DNA of 64,000 nt, from contig NZ_CP113949.1 of the NCBI RefSeq assembly GCF_026810445.1, positions 2,604,001 through 2,668,000 of the forward strand, written 5' to 3'. Position 1 is the first letter of the stretch; every line of letters begins with the position of its first letter. The DNA comes from Pseudomonas sp. BSw22131 (GTDB taxonomy: Bacteria; Pseudomonadota; Gammaproteobacteria; Pseudomonadales; Pseudomonadaceae). Made by a program: the position numbers and the translations under genes. The notes beneath the pieces were generated by a model that worked only from the letters and a program-made list of their open reading frames with translations, did not search any database and was not told the origin of the DNA. Below, in pieces: positions 53,666 through 63,800 of the stretch.

Positions 53666-54640
53666 ATGTCCAGTCTGTTTCCAGCTGCCCGTCCACGTCG
53701 CTTGCGCAGTAACGAGCAGTTACGCTCGCTGTTCCAAGAGTCCGAATTCACCCTGAACGATCTGGTCCTGCCGATTTTCGTTGAAGAAGAAATCGACGAT
53801 TTTGTGCCAATCAACAGCATGCCCGGTGTGCACCGTATTCCGGAATCGAAGCTGGCACAGGAGATCGAGCGCTACGCCAAGGCCGGTATCAAGTCGGTAA
53901 TGACCTTTGGCGTGTCGCACCATCTGGACGCCACCGGCAGCGATACCTGGAACGAGAATGGCCTGGTGTCACGTATTTCCCGCACGATCAAGTCGGCCGT
54001 GCCGGAGATGATCGTGATGTCCGACACGTGTTTTTGCGAGTACACCGATCACGGCCATTGCGGCGTGATGCATGAAGGTCACGTCGACAACGACGCCACC
54101 ATCGAAAACCTCGGCAAACAGGCGGTCATGGCTGCGCGCGCGGGTGCCGATGTGATTGCACCGTCGGCTGCGATGGACGGGCAGGTCAAAGCGATTCGCG
54201 CGGCCCTGGACGCAGCTGGCTTCACCCAGACGCCGATCATGGCGTATTCCACCAAGTTCGCCTCGGCGCTGTATGGCCCGTTCCGCGAGGCCGGTGGCAG
54301 CGCATTGAAAGGCGACCGCAAGACTTATCAGATGAACCCGATGAACCGTCGTGAGGCGCTGCGTGAGTCTCTGATGGACGAAGCCGAAGGCGCCGATGCG
54401 CTGATGGTCAAGCCTGCCGGCGCCTACCTGGACATCATCCGCGACATCCGTGAAGCCTCGCACCTGCCACTGGCTGCGTATCAGGTCAGCGGCGAGTACG
54501 CGATGATCAAGTTCGGTGCGCAGGCTGGTGCCATCGACGAGCAGCGCGTTGTCCGCGAATCCCTCGGCGCGATCAAGCGTGCAGGCGCAGATTTGATCTT
54601 CACTTACTTCGCGATGGATCTGGCGTTGAGCGGGATTTGA
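53666..54640 (+). CDS. hemB: Delta-aminolevulinic acid dehydratase (porphobilinogen synthase)
   Basis: The protein has 324 residues. It condenses two 5-aminolevulinate molecules to porphobilinogen in heme and cobalamin synthesis. The two active-site lysines lie in [14 protein letters not shown] and in [12 protein letters not shown]. In place of the zinc-binding cysteine cluster, the region [14 protein letters not shown] keeps only part of the ligands, as expected for the Mg-type Pseudomonas enzyme. It is a single gene with its own promoter. Confidence 0.96.
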   Translation: MSSLFPAARPRRLRSNEQLRSLFQESEFTLNDLVLPIFVEEEIDDFVPINSMPGVHRIPESKLAQEIERYAKAGIKSVMTFGVSHHLDATGSDTWNENGLVSRISRTIKSAVPEMIVMSDTCFCEYTDHGHCGVMHEGHVDNDATIENLGKQAVMAARAGADVIAPSAAMDGQVKAIRAALDAAGFTQTPIMAYSTKFASALYGPFREAGGSALKGDRKTYQMNPMNRREALRESLMDEAEGADALMVKPAGAYLDIIRDIREASHLPLAAYQVSGEYAMIKFGAQAGAIDEQRVVRESLGAIKRAGADLIFTYFAMDLALSGI

Positions 54641-54818
54641 TCGAGCGCTTGCAAGGGCTGAGCGCGTGGGCGTGCGTGTGGATGATCGAGCCGGCGAGAC
54701 GGCCTCAACAACGCGGGCTTTCTGAGCGAACTTATCGCTGCCCCGTGCGCTCCTACCAAAGTCCGGCCGGGCATCCGCTGTCTTCTGGCCGTGCATCCCT
54801 TATCAGCAGGAGGTCCCA

Positions 54819-55832
54819 TTGGACAGTGTCGATCTGAACGTGCTGAAAAGCGTTCGCCAATGGCGCCTTGAAGGCCACCGCGTATGGCTGTACACCGTGA
54901 TCCAGACGTGGGGCAGTGCACCGCGTCCGCCCGGCGCAATGCTCGCCCTGCGCGACGATGGCGTGGTCACCGGTTCCGTATCCGGCGGTTGCATTGAGGA
55001 CGATCTCATCAGCCGCGTGCAGGCGCAGTCGGCAGAGATGTCTACATCCGAACGCGTGCAACTGGTCACCTATGGGGTGACCAAGGACGAAGCGGCGCGT
55101 TTTGGCCTGCCGTGTGGCGGCACCTTGCGCCTGACCGAAGAGCAGGTGGTCGAGGACGCATGGGTCGATGACTTGCTGGCGCGTTGCAATAACCATGAAA
55201 TCGTTTTCCGTGAGGTGGCGCTCGCCAGCGGTCAGGTGACCCTGGGCACCGCCAATCGTGACGACGTGCTGAATTTCGACGGTCACACGCTGCGGGCCAT
55301 ATACGGCCCACGCTGGCGTTTGTTTCTGATCGGTGCAGGGCAGTTGTCGCGTTACGTGGCATCCATGGCGCGCATGCTGGATTTCGAAGTGCTGATCTGC
55401 GACCCGCGTGAGGAGTTCGCGTTTGGCTGGGAGGAAGAGGGCGCCCGGTTTGTGCCGGGAATGCCGGACGACGCCGTCGAGTCTATTGTGCCGGATGCGC
55501 GCACGGCCATCGTGGCGCTCACTCACGATCCCAGGCTGGACGACATGGCGTTGCTCACGGCGCTCAAGTCCGATGCGTTCTACATTGGTGCGCTGGGCTC
55601 GCGGGTCAACACGTTGAAGCGTCGGGAAAACCTCGCGCTGCTGGGCCTCTCCGATGACGAAATCAGCCGCCTGCACGGTCCGATCGGTCTGCACATTGGC
55701 AGTCACACGCCGCCTGAAATCGCGTTGTCGCTGATGGCCGAGATCGTGTCCATCAAGAACGGCGTGCTGGCCGTGCAGAAAAAGCCATTTGTGCAGGCAC
55801 AGCCGGCCGTTCAGGTTGAGGCAGTCATGTAA
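54819..55832 (+). CDS. XdhC-like molybdenum-enzyme accessory protein
   Basis: The protein has 337 residues. The N-terminal XdhC_CoxI domain opens with VRQWRLEGHRVWLYTVIQTWGSAPRPPG and contains SGGCIEDDL; the C-terminal Rossmann-like XdhC_C domain includes FLIGAGQLSRYVA and GALGSRVNTLKRRENL. Proteins of this family insert sulfurated Mo cofactor into xanthine dehydrogenase-type enzymes. The start is a TTG, supported by an ideal AGGAGG 5 nt upstream. No molybdoenzyme gene is adjacent, so its client is elsewhere. Confidence 0.87.
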   Translation: MDSVDLNVLKSVRQWRLEGHRVWLYTVIQTWGSAPRPPGAMLALRDDGVVTGSVSGGCIEDDLISRVQAQSAEMSTSERVQLVTYGVTKDEAARFGLPCGGTLRLTEEQVVEDAWVDDLLARCNNHEIVFREVALASGQVTLGTANRDDVLNFDGHTLRAIYGPRWRLFLIGAGQLSRYVASMARMLDFEVLICDPREEFAFGWEEEGARFVPGMPDDAVESIVPDARTAIVALTHDPRLDDMALLTALKSDAFYIGALGSRVNTLKRRENLALLGLSDDEISRLHGPIGLHIGSHTPPEIALSLMAEIVSIKNGVLAVQKKPFVQAQPAVQVEAVM

Positions 55833-55946
55833 GCGTTGGCGGTATCGTGCGCTTGGGCTGTTGCGTTGACTGTGCGTGATCACAGTGCTGACCCCGGCCT
55901 GCCGAGTGCAGGCTTTCCTAACTACGTTCACCTCTGGAGAATCCCC

Positions 55947-56354
55947 ATGGCAACAGCATCTGCATCCCTGCATCTGGCCGTACCGGCCGACAAAGTGTGG
56001 CAACTGGTTGGCGGTTTTTCCGCGCTGCCTGACTGGCTGCCATTGATAGCCAGCAGCGAACCGGCTGAGGGAGGCCGCTTGCGCAAGCTCACCACCCAGG
56101 ATGGCGCGTCGATCACTGAGCGCCTCGAGACTTACGATAATCAGGCGCGCACTTACAGCTATTCGATCACTGAAGGCCCCTTTCCGGTGACCGATTACCT
56201 GGCAACGCTGCAAGTGAGTGTGTCGGGTGACAACCAGACGCTTGTTACGTGGTCTGGACGCTTCACCCCGAACGGCGTGTCCGATGCCGAGGCGTCAGCG
56301 CTGTTTCAAGGGGTTTACGAAGGAGGTCTGGAAGCGTTGAAAGGCAATTTCTGA
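55947..56354 (+). CDS. SRPBCC-family (START-like) protein
   Basis: The protein has 135 residues of the polyketide-cyclase/START-like fold with a single ligand cavity. Segments LAVPADKVWQLVGGFSALPDWLP and the C-terminal YEGGLEALKGNF helix are characteristic. It is cytoplasmic, probably a small-molecule binder; no enzymatic role is known. CTGGAGA lies upstream of the ATG. It follows the XdhC-like gene after 114 bp on the same strand. Confidence 0.85.
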   Translation: MATASASLHLAVPADKVWQLVGGFSALPDWLPLIASSEPAEGGRLRKLTTQDGASITERLETYDNQARTYSYSITEGPFPVTDYLATLQVSVSGDNQTLVTWSGRFTPNGVSDAEASALFQGVYEGGLEALKGNF

Positions 56355-56440
56355 GGCGCGGTAACGACCTGTATGGGCGCGTGTAAACGCAGCTGATAGA
56401 GCCCGGGCCTTGCAGCACAGCACCCCAACAAGGAGTTAAC

Positions 56441-57205
56441 ATGACTTGGTCTGCCAGGCAGTATTCAACGTTTGAACAGGAAAGGACCCGCCCGGTGCGT
56501 GATCTGGTCGCCGCTATCGCGACCACCGATGTACAAGCAGCAGTCGATTTGGGTTGCGGTCCCGGCAACTCCACGCAAGTGCTGGCTGAGCGCTTCCCGC
56601 AAGCGACCGTCGCCGGCCTCGACAGCTCGGACGACATGCTGGTAAGTGCCCGGGAGCGTCTACCGACGCTCGATTTTGTGCTTGCCGATATCGCGTCCTG
56701 GAATCCCGATCAGACCTACGACGTGATACTGGCCAATGCATCGCTGCAATGGGTCACTGATCACACAGAACTGTGTCCGCGGCTGGTGAGCAGGCTTAAC
56801 GCGGGCGGCAGTCTGGCGGTGCAGACGCCGGACAATATGCAAGAGCCTTCCCATCGCCTTGCCCGTGAGGTGGCCGCCGAGGGTCCGTGGGCCAGCAAGA
56901 TCGCTGACGTGCGCCATCCCCCACGGCATAACGCCACGTTTTACTACGAGTTGCTGCAACCTCTGTGCAGCTCGGTGGATGTGTGGCGTACCACCTATCA
57001 CCATCCATTGGCAGGCGGGCATCAGGCGGTCGTCGAATGGTTCAAGGGTTCGGCCCTCAGGCCCTATCTGGCGCCGCTGGATGAGGATGAAAAAGCGGCT
57101 TATCTGTCGCGTTATCTGCAGGCCATCAGCGAAGCGTACCCAGCATTGGCCGATGGCACCGTACTGTTGCCGTTTCCTCGATTGTTCGTGGTCGCGCGCC
57201 GCTGA
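56441..57205 (+). CDS. tam: Trans-aconitate 2-methyltransferase
   Basis: The protein has 254 residues and is a SAM-dependent enzyme with motif I DLGCGPGNST and motif II GLDSSDDML. It methylates trans-aconitate, an inhibitor of the citric acid cycle formed from cis-aconitate. The start MTWSARQYSTFEQERTRPV is diagnostic for Tam. AAGGAG precedes the ATG. It is probably transcribed alone or with the SRPBCC gene upstream. Confidence 0.92.
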   Translation: MTWSARQYSTFEQERTRPVRDLVAAIATTDVQAAVDLGCGPGNSTQVLAERFPQATVAGLDSSDDMLVSARERLPTLDFVLADIASWNPDQTYDVILANASLQWVTDHTELCPRLVSRLNAGGSLAVQTPDNMQEPSHRLAREVAAEGPWASKIADVRHPPRHNATFYYELLQPLCSSVDVWRTTYHHPLAGGHQAVVEWFKGSALRPYLAPLDEDEKAAYLSRYLQAISEAYPALADGTVLLPFPRLFVVARR

Positions 57206-57299
57206 TCCCGGTGGGGCTGGGCTGAATTCGGGGTGAACTATCGCGGGCGCGGGCGGGTCGGTTTTACATGCCGACTGATTAACCTGCCTGGAGTTAGCG

Positions 57300-57989
57300 A
57301 TGAAGCCCTATGTGATCTGCCACATGATGTCGTCCCTGGATGGCCACGCGTTGACGGACGGTTGGGACCGTCCCTTCAAAAAAGCCGCGGGCGAGCTGTA
57401 CGAAAAGCTCGCTGAAACGTTCGCCTTCGATGCGTGGGTATGCGGACGCGTGACCATGCAGGAAATCGCCCACGACGAGGGCTATCCCTCCGGGCTCGCC
57501 ACTGCGCCTATCCCGCGCACCCACCATTTTGCCGACCGCGACGCAGCCAAATACGCGATATCCATCGATCCCCACGGCAAGGTGGGCTGGAAGAAAAATC
57601 AGGCGCTGGATTCACATATCGTCGAGGTGGTGACGCAAGCGGTGTCCGACGACTACCTGGCCTATCTGCAATCGATTGGTGTGTCTTACGTGTTTGGGGG
57701 CAAAACCGAAATAGACCTGCACGTCGTCGTCGAGTTACTGGCGAGCGAATTGGGCATCAAACGTCTGGTGGTCGAAGGCGGCCCGAATGTCAGTGGTTCC
57801 TTTGTGGCGGCTGGCCTGGTGGACGAGGTCAGCGTTCTGTTGCTGCCATTGGTCGACGGGCGAGGGGACCATCCTGCTTCGTTCGAAATCGCCCCTGAGA
57901 CCTGGAAACAACCCGCGCACCTGACGCTGGACTCGGCCGAGGTGCAAGAGGGCGGCGGAGTGTGGTTGCGTTATAAAACGGTGAAGTGA
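57300..57989 (+). CDS. RibD C-terminal domain (dihydrofolate reductase-like) protein
   Basis: The protein has 229 residues, a single reductase domain with SSLDGHALTDGWDRP at the start, DAWVCGRVTMQE, and the VVEGGPNVSGSFVAAGLVDE NADP-binding region. It is related to the pyrimidine reductase half of RibD but lacks the deaminase half, so a direct role in riboflavin synthesis is unlikely. GGAG lies upstream of the ATG. The substrate is unknown. Confidence 0.87.
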   Translation: MKPYVICHMMSSLDGHALTDGWDRPFKKAAGELYEKLAETFAFDAWVCGRVTMQEIAHDEGYPSGLATAPIPRTHHFADRDAAKYAISIDPHGKVGWKKNQALDSHIVEVVTQAVSDDYLAYLQSIGVSYVFGGKTEIDLHVVVELLASELGIKRLVVEGGPNVSGSFVAAGLVDEVSVLLLPLVDGRGDHPASFEIAPETWKQPAHLTLDSAEVQEGGGVWLRYKTVK

Positions 57990-58050
57990 GGGTTTCTGAT
58001 TCGATAACCTGCTCCAAATCGACAATCCGCGGACCGGGTTCATCAATCGC

Positions 58051-58926
58051 TCACGTCACGCTTTCAACACTCACCGGCTGCAGCAAGGCAATCAATGCAT
58101 TCAGCGCCGGTGACCGCTGGCCCCGGCGCCATGCCAGCCAGATGTTCAGGTAACGAAACGCGTCGCTCAATGGATAGACGTTCACGTTTCGCCCCCCCGG
58201 CATGCTGTCTAGCATGCTGCGCGGCACCATCGCCACGCCGGCTCCGGCGGTCACGCAGGCGAGCATGCCGTGGTAGGACTCCATCTCGAAGATTTTGCCG
58301 GGTGTCGCCAGGTCTGCCTTGAACCACGACTCGAAATGTCTGCGGTAGGAGCAGTTCTGGCGGAACGCATAGACCGTTTTGCCGTTGACGTCCTGCGCGC
58401 GGCTGACAGGGGTGTGACTCGACGGCGTGATCAGCACCATTTCCTCTTCAAACAGCTCACTGCCTTCCAGGTCCGGGTGGCGCAGCGGCCCGTCGACGAA
58501 AGCCGCGTTCAGGCGCCCTGAAACCACCCCATCGATCATGTCGCCGGACGGCCCGGTAGAAAGCGCCAGCTCGACTTTCGGGTAGCGTTGGTGAAAGTCC
58601 GCCAGCAGTCCGGGAATCCGCACCGCCGCTGTGCTTTCCAGCGATCCCAGCGTGAAGATGCCTTGGGGTTCGCTGCCGGAAGTCGCTTGTCGAGCTTCCT
58701 CGACCAGTTCCAGAATTCGCTGGGTGTAACCCAAAAACGTCCAGCCGGTGGCCGACAGGCGCAAGCGCAGCTTCTCGCGGATGAACAGGTCGACGCCCAG
58801 TTCCTGTTCCAGCTGTTTGATCCGCGTGGTGAGGTTGGAGGGCACGCGGTGCAAACGCTGCGCCGCGCCGGTAATGCTTCCTTCCTCGGCAACGGCTTTG
58901 AAGAGTTCGAGCTGGGTCAGGTCCAT
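58051..58926 (-). CDS. LysR-family transcriptional regulator
   Basis: The protein has 291 residues with an N-terminal HTH ([38 protein letters not shown]) and an effector domain. The text resembles PtxR/GbpR-like or Pseudomonas putrescine-related LysR regulators. It is divergent from an aldehyde dehydrogenase gene with an inverted repeat in the gap, so that gene is its likely target. The effector may be the aldehyde or its precursor. Confidence 0.9.
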   Translation of the reverse strand: MDLTQLELFKAVAEEGSITGAAQRLHRVPSNLTTRIKQLEQELGVDLFIREKLRLRLSATGWTFLGYTQRILELVEEARQATSGSEPQGIFTLGSLESTAAVRIPGLLADFHQRYPKVELALSTGPSGDMIDGVVSGRLNAAFVDGPLRHPDLEGSELFEEEMVLITPSSHTPVSRAQDVNGKTVYAFRQNCSYRRHFESWFKADLATPGKIFEMESYHGMLACVTAGAGVAMVPRSMLDSMPGGRNVNVYPLSDAFRYLNIWLAWRRGQRSPALNALIALLQPVSVESVT

Positions 58927-58942
58927 ATCTTCTCCGAAAGAG

Positions 58943-58967
58943 AATGAATCGTTGATTATTATTCATT
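58943..58967. promoter_or_regulatory. LysR-type operator between LysR and aldehyde dehydrogenase
   Basis: AATGAAT (58943-58949) and ATTCATT (58961-58967) form a perfect 7-bp inverted repeat with an 11-bp spacer, fitting the T-N11-A rule. It starts 16 bp before the LysR start and about 100 bp before the dehydrogenase start. Confidence 0.6.
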
Positions 58968-59065
58968 ATTAAATTTGTGCGTCGCAGCCTATCGTTGGCA
59001 TCACATTCAAGCAATAGACGGCAGTCGGCCGCCGCCGATCCAGTCACGATGGGAGAATATTGATC

Positions 59066-60457
59066 ATGTCCAGGCACGCATCCACCACGCACGCTATTTC
59101 ACTGAACCCCGCCAGCGGCCAGGTTTTTGCGGAGTATCCGTTTGAGAGTGTCGAGCAACTCGAACAGTCGCTGGAACGCGCTGCGGCAGGGTTCAAGGTC
59201 TGGCGAGAACAGCCTGTCAGCGGTCGAGCGCAGGTTTTGGTAAACCTGGCGCGGGTGCTGCGCGAAAAAACCGAAGCGATGGCGCAAATGATCACGGCGG
59301 AAATGGGCAAGCCGATCGCTCAGGCCCGCGCTGAGATCGAGAAATGCGCCGTCACCTGCGAATGGTATGCACAGCATGGTCCGGCGATGCTGGAACCCGA
59401 AAAGACCTCAGTCGAAAACGACAAGGCCTACATCGCGTATCGGCCGCTGGGTCCGGTGCTGGCGGTCATGCCGTGGAACTTCCCGGTCTGGCAAGTCTTG
59501 CGCGGCGCCATCCCGATGATTCTGGCGGGCAACGGCTACGTGCTCAAACATGCGCCGAACGTCATGGGCTGCGCCTTTTTGCTGCGCGACGTCTGGCGTG
59601 AAGCGGGCCTCACCGAAGGCGTTTTCGAGGTGATCAACGCCACTAACGAGGGCGTGTCCAAGGCCATCGCTGATCCGCGCATCGCTGCCGTTGCCGTGAC
59701 CGGGAGCGTTCGGGCAGGCTCGGCAATTGCGAGCCAGGCAGGCGCTGCGCTGAAAAAATGCGTGCTGGAACTCGGCGGTTCCGATCCGTTCATTGTGCTG
59801 GCCGATGCCAACCTGGACGAAGCGGTCAAGGCCGCGATGGTCGGTCGCTATCAGAACAGCGGACAGATCTGCGTGGCCGCCAAGCGCATCATCGTGCAAG
59901 AGAGTGTGTTGCAGGCGTTCACCGACAAGTTCGTCGCGGCGGTCACCGCGCTCAAGGTCGGCGACCCGCAGCTGGAGTCGACTTACATCGGGCCAATGGC
60001 CCGTTACGATCTGCGCGACGAGCTCCACGGTCAGGTCCTGGCCACATTGTCCGAAGGCGCGTCGTTGCTGCTCGGCGGCGAAGCCATTGCGGGTGACGGT
60101 AACTATTACGCGCCGACCATTCTGGCCGATGTGCGCCCGGGCATGACCTCGTTCAAAGAAGAGCTGTTTGGCCCGGTCGCCTCACTGATCGCCGCCCGTG
60201 ATGCCGAGCATGCAGTGGAGCTGGCAAACGACAGCGAATTCGGTCTGGCGGGCAGCGTCTGGACCGCCGACGAAGCCCTCGCTCGGGACATCGCGTCACG
60301 CCTGGAAACAGGCGGCGTGTTCATCAACGGTTACACCGCTTCCGACGCCCGTGTGCCAATTGGCGGGGTGAAGAAAAGTGGTTTCGGGCGCGAGCTGTCG
60401 CACTTCGGCATCCGGGAGTTCTGCAACGCGCAGACGGTGTGGATTGATCGTCGCTAA
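59066..60457 (+). CDS. NAD(P)-dependent aldehyde (succinate-semialdehyde type) dehydrogenase
   Basis: The protein has 463 residues. It carries the cofactor region MPWNFPVWQVLR, the base glutamate in LELGGSDPF and the nucleophile cysteine in NSGQICVAAKR. The overall text matches Sad/YneI-type succinate-semialdehyde dehydrogenases, which feed GABA or putrescine carbon to succinate. I chose the ATG with GGGAG about 10 nt upstream; a TTG two codons earlier also exists. A terminator follows. The exact aldehyde is inferred. Confidence 0.88.
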   Translation: MSRHASTTHAISLNPASGQVFAEYPFESVEQLEQSLERAAAGFKVWREQPVSGRAQVLVNLARVLREKTEAMAQMITAEMGKPIAQARAEIEKCAVTCEWYAQHGPAMLEPEKTSVENDKAYIAYRPLGPVLAVMPWNFPVWQVLRGAIPMILAGNGYVLKHAPNVMGCAFLLRDVWREAGLTEGVFEVINATNEGVSKAIADPRIAAVAVTGSVRAGSAIASQAGAALKKCVLELGGSDPFIVLADANLDEAVKAAMVGRYQNSGQICVAAKRIIVQESVLQAFTDKFVAAVTALKVGDPQLESTYIGPMARYDLRDELHGQVLATLSEGASLLLGGEAIAGDGNYYAPTILADVRPGMTSFKEELFGPVASLIAARDAEHAVELANDSEFGLAGSVWTADEALARDIASRLETGGVFINGYTASDARVPIGGVKKSGFGRELSHFGIREFCNAQTVWIDRR

Positions 60458-60474
60458 GGCCGATCAGACTATAG

Positions 60475-60509
60475 AAAACCCCGCCGGGCGTACCGTGCGG
60501 GGTTTTTTT
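60475..60509 (+). terminator. Terminator after the aldehyde dehydrogenase gene
   Basis: AAAACCCCGC (60475-60484) pairs with GCGGGGTTTT (60497-60506) around a 12-nt loop, with a seven-T tract. It separates the dehydrogenase from the vgrG unit. Confidence 0.88.
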
Positions 60510-60840
60510 ATGAGTATTAAGTTGCGGATTAAGTTGCCACTTAAGTCGTGAAAAAGAATAGAAGTTTTAAATGTTTATTGTCGTGTAGGTCATAACCTTC
60601 GTTGTTATCGGAAGAGGCATTCACAGAGCGTCGTCTGCGTCTGAGTTCCAATCGCGCTTTCCTGATTCATAGTATTTCTCTCTGGTTGTTTGCCAGTGTC
60701 GTTCAGATGCTTTGCACATAACGCAATCGCGCTATCAAGACCGCCCGCACCACGTCTTTTTAGTGAAGTCGTTGCCTCGGCACAGATTTCTTTTGCCCGA
60801 CAGGAACGTCAAGCCGATAACCCGAAAGGACGCACGCTTT
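60510..60840. other. 331-bp leader upstream of vgrG
   Basis: This stretch is AT-rich compared with its flanks and contains no gene I can support. It should hold the vgrG promoter. GAAAGGA lies about 10 nt before the vgrG ATG. No recognisable sigma-54 site was seen. Confidence 0.5.
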
Positions 60841-63800
60841 ATGAACTCGCTTTTCCACACCCGGCTGACCCAGACCGGGCGGCTGTTGCAGCTCGACACG
60901 CCCTTGGGCGCAGATGCGGTGCTTGCCTTGCGTGCGCATTCGGTCGAGCGGCTGGGCCGTATCCCGCGTGTTGTCGTGGATGTCGTCGTTCAGGATCTTG
61001 AGCACGACCCCGAAGCGCTGATCGGTGAAGCAGTGTGCCTGCGTGTTTTGCAGGATGACGGCGGTTTTGCCCTACGCCATGGCTGGGTCGAGCAGGTGCG
61101 TTATCTGGGCAGCGATGCCGGGCTGGACGACTGGCAACTGGTGTTCGCGCCCTGGTTTCACTGGCTGGAACACCGCACCGATTGCCGCATCTGGCAGGAC
61201 GTCGATTTGCCGGCGATCTTTCACGACGTCTTCGCCGGCTATGAATGGGCACAGGGGCATTACCGGTTCGAGTTTCGACGCGAGTATCGCGCCCTGTCCT
61301 ACGTCACCCAGTTCAACGAAACGGACGCGTGTTTCATTCAGCGCTGGTGCGAGCAAGAGGGGATTTTCTGGTACGTCGAACATCAGCTTGACCAGCACTG
61401 CATCGTGTTTACCGACAGCGTCGACACGTTGGAGCAACTGAACCCGCTGCGCCTGCGCTTTCATACCCAGTCGGCAACCGAAACCCAGGACAGCATCACT
61501 CACTGGAACACCGGCGTGCAGGTCCACAGCGGGCGTTTGCATTGGCGCAGCAATGACTATCGCGCCCATGCGCAGCGCAACGAAAGCTTCATGCGCGCAC
61601 TCGCAGATCCAGCCGCGCCGCAGCAACTGGAGCAGTACCGTTATCAGGGCCAATACGCCTGGGAAAACGTTGACCGTGGCGACTGGCTGGCGCGTGTGCG
61701 CATCGAACAACTGGAGTCCCAGGCGCGGCGCATCCAGGGGCAAGGCGGCGTCAGGCAACTGTGTGCCGGTCGCTGGTTCGAGTTGACGCAGCATCCACGT
61801 CACGACCAATGCCTGGAGCGTGATCGGCAGTTTCTGCTGATTGCGGTGGAGTTCTTCGCCGAGAGCAACCTGCCCATTCCCCAAGGCCGACGCGATGCCC
61901 CCGACAGCCTCGCGGCGCTCATGACATCCGCTCGTGCCGGCTGAATAGCAGCGCTGTCGATCAGAAAAGTCAGCAAACTGCTCACGGTTTTTACCTGAAC
62001 CGTTTCGAGGCCCAGCCGTACGGCGTGCCTTACCGCAGCGCGCCGGAACACCACAAGCCGCACATGCCCGGCCCGCAGACGGCGGTGGTGGTCACGCCGC
62101 CCGATCACGAAGTGTTCACCGATGCGTTGAACCGCGTGTGCGTGCGTTTTCATTGGGATCGCCGCACCCCAGAGGGGCAACTGGGTTCGTGCTGGATACG
62201 CATGCTGCAAAACAGCAGCGGGCCCGATTGGGGCAGCGTGCAGGTGCCTCGGGGTGGCGAGGAAGTGGTGGTGACATTTCTCGACAACGACATTGATCGG
62301 CCGCTGATCCTTGGACAGGTCTACGGTGGCGACAAACCCGCCTGGCACAGCAGCGGCCAGATGAGCGGCTACAAAAGCAAAGAGCTTAAAGGCCGTGGCT
62401 TCAATCAGTGGGTCATGGATGACACGCCGCAACAGGTGCGCACCCAACTGCACAGCAGCCACGCCCACACGCAACTGAACATGGGTTATCTGATCGATCA
62501 GCAGGGCAACCAGCGCGGCGGGCTTCGCGGCAGCGGTTTTGAACTGCGCAGCGACGCGTTCGGGGCGATTCGTGCGCAGCAGGGTTTGCACGTCAGCACC
62601 TGGAAACGCAGCAAAGCCCAAGGCGGGCAGATGGACGCCGAAGAAGCGCGCCAGCAACTCGAAGACAGCGAGTGTCGGTTGCAAACGTTGTCGGACGATG
62701 CTGCGGGGCACAACGCCGACGCTTTAACCAGCGCCCTCGACAGCCTGCAGACACTCAAGCGCGACACCGACAGCCCGTTGCGCCACGGCGAAGGCAGCAG
62801 CGCAGGCCATGGTCAGTCAGCCGGGTTTGAACAGCCGCTGATAATGTTTTCGGCGCCCAATGACATCGCCAGCACCACCGCGCGAAACACTCACCTGTAC
62901 AGCGCGCTGCAAACCACGCTGGCCAGCGGCGAAAACCTCACCCTCGCCAGTGGCAAATCCCTGCTCGCCAGCGTCGCCGAAGGCATCAGCCTGTTCGCCA
63001 AAAACGCGGGCGCCAAGCTGTTCGCCGCCAAGGGCAAAGTGGCGATTCAGGCGCAGAGCGATGACATCGAGCTGACGGCGCAAAACGACGTCCTCATTAC
63101 CTCCACCGGCCAGCGCATTCAGCTCTCCGCCCAGGACGGCATCCTGCTCACCAGCGGCGGGGCGTACATCGAAATCAAGGACGGCAACATCAGCATCCAC
63201 GCACCCGGCGAGGTGGATGTAAAAGGCGTGATCCGCAAATTCAGCGGGCCCGGCGGGATGAAACACATGGACGCCACGCCACAATTTGCGCTGTTGCCGC
63301 AGACTGTGCCGGTCATCCTTCAAGCGTCCAGCATGGAATCCACCTTCGCCCTGGAGCAGATCACCGAACTGGCAACTCGCAGTACCGCAGCGGAATTCGT
63401 CCTGATGCTGGCGCCGATCTTCGGGTTCGACATCCCGGCGCACACCTACATCAAACTGTACGACGGGCTGCGGGCAGGCAGCATTGCCAACCCGGAGCAT
63501 CGGGTGATGTCCGCTGGCGCGTACCCGGCTGACTACGACAACCAGGAGCGTGTGATTCGCGTGCATGAAGCCGCTCTCATCAACGCCTCCAGCCATCGCG
63601 ATGGCGCTACGCAATTTCTGGCCGTGTTGCTGCATGAGTTCGGGCACCACCTCGACAACCTGTTGCGTACCGAACTGGCCGATAAAAACCCCGACGGCAC
63701 CTCGACCCTGGCCGCAGATGCACCTGAGGAAGAAGGCGCGAAATTCGCCTATCAAATCGCATTACTGGATTTCGAAAACAGCGCCTACACCCGCTTCGCC

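Noticed and set aside
54753..56213. 486-codon open frame antisense to the XdhC-like and SRPBCC genes
   Set aside because: It spans two real genes and their spacer on the other strand, with low-complexity composition.
61930..61950. Programmed -1 ribosomal frameshift in vgrG
   Set aside because: There is no slippery heptamer or following stem at the junction, and a simple one-base deletion explains the break.
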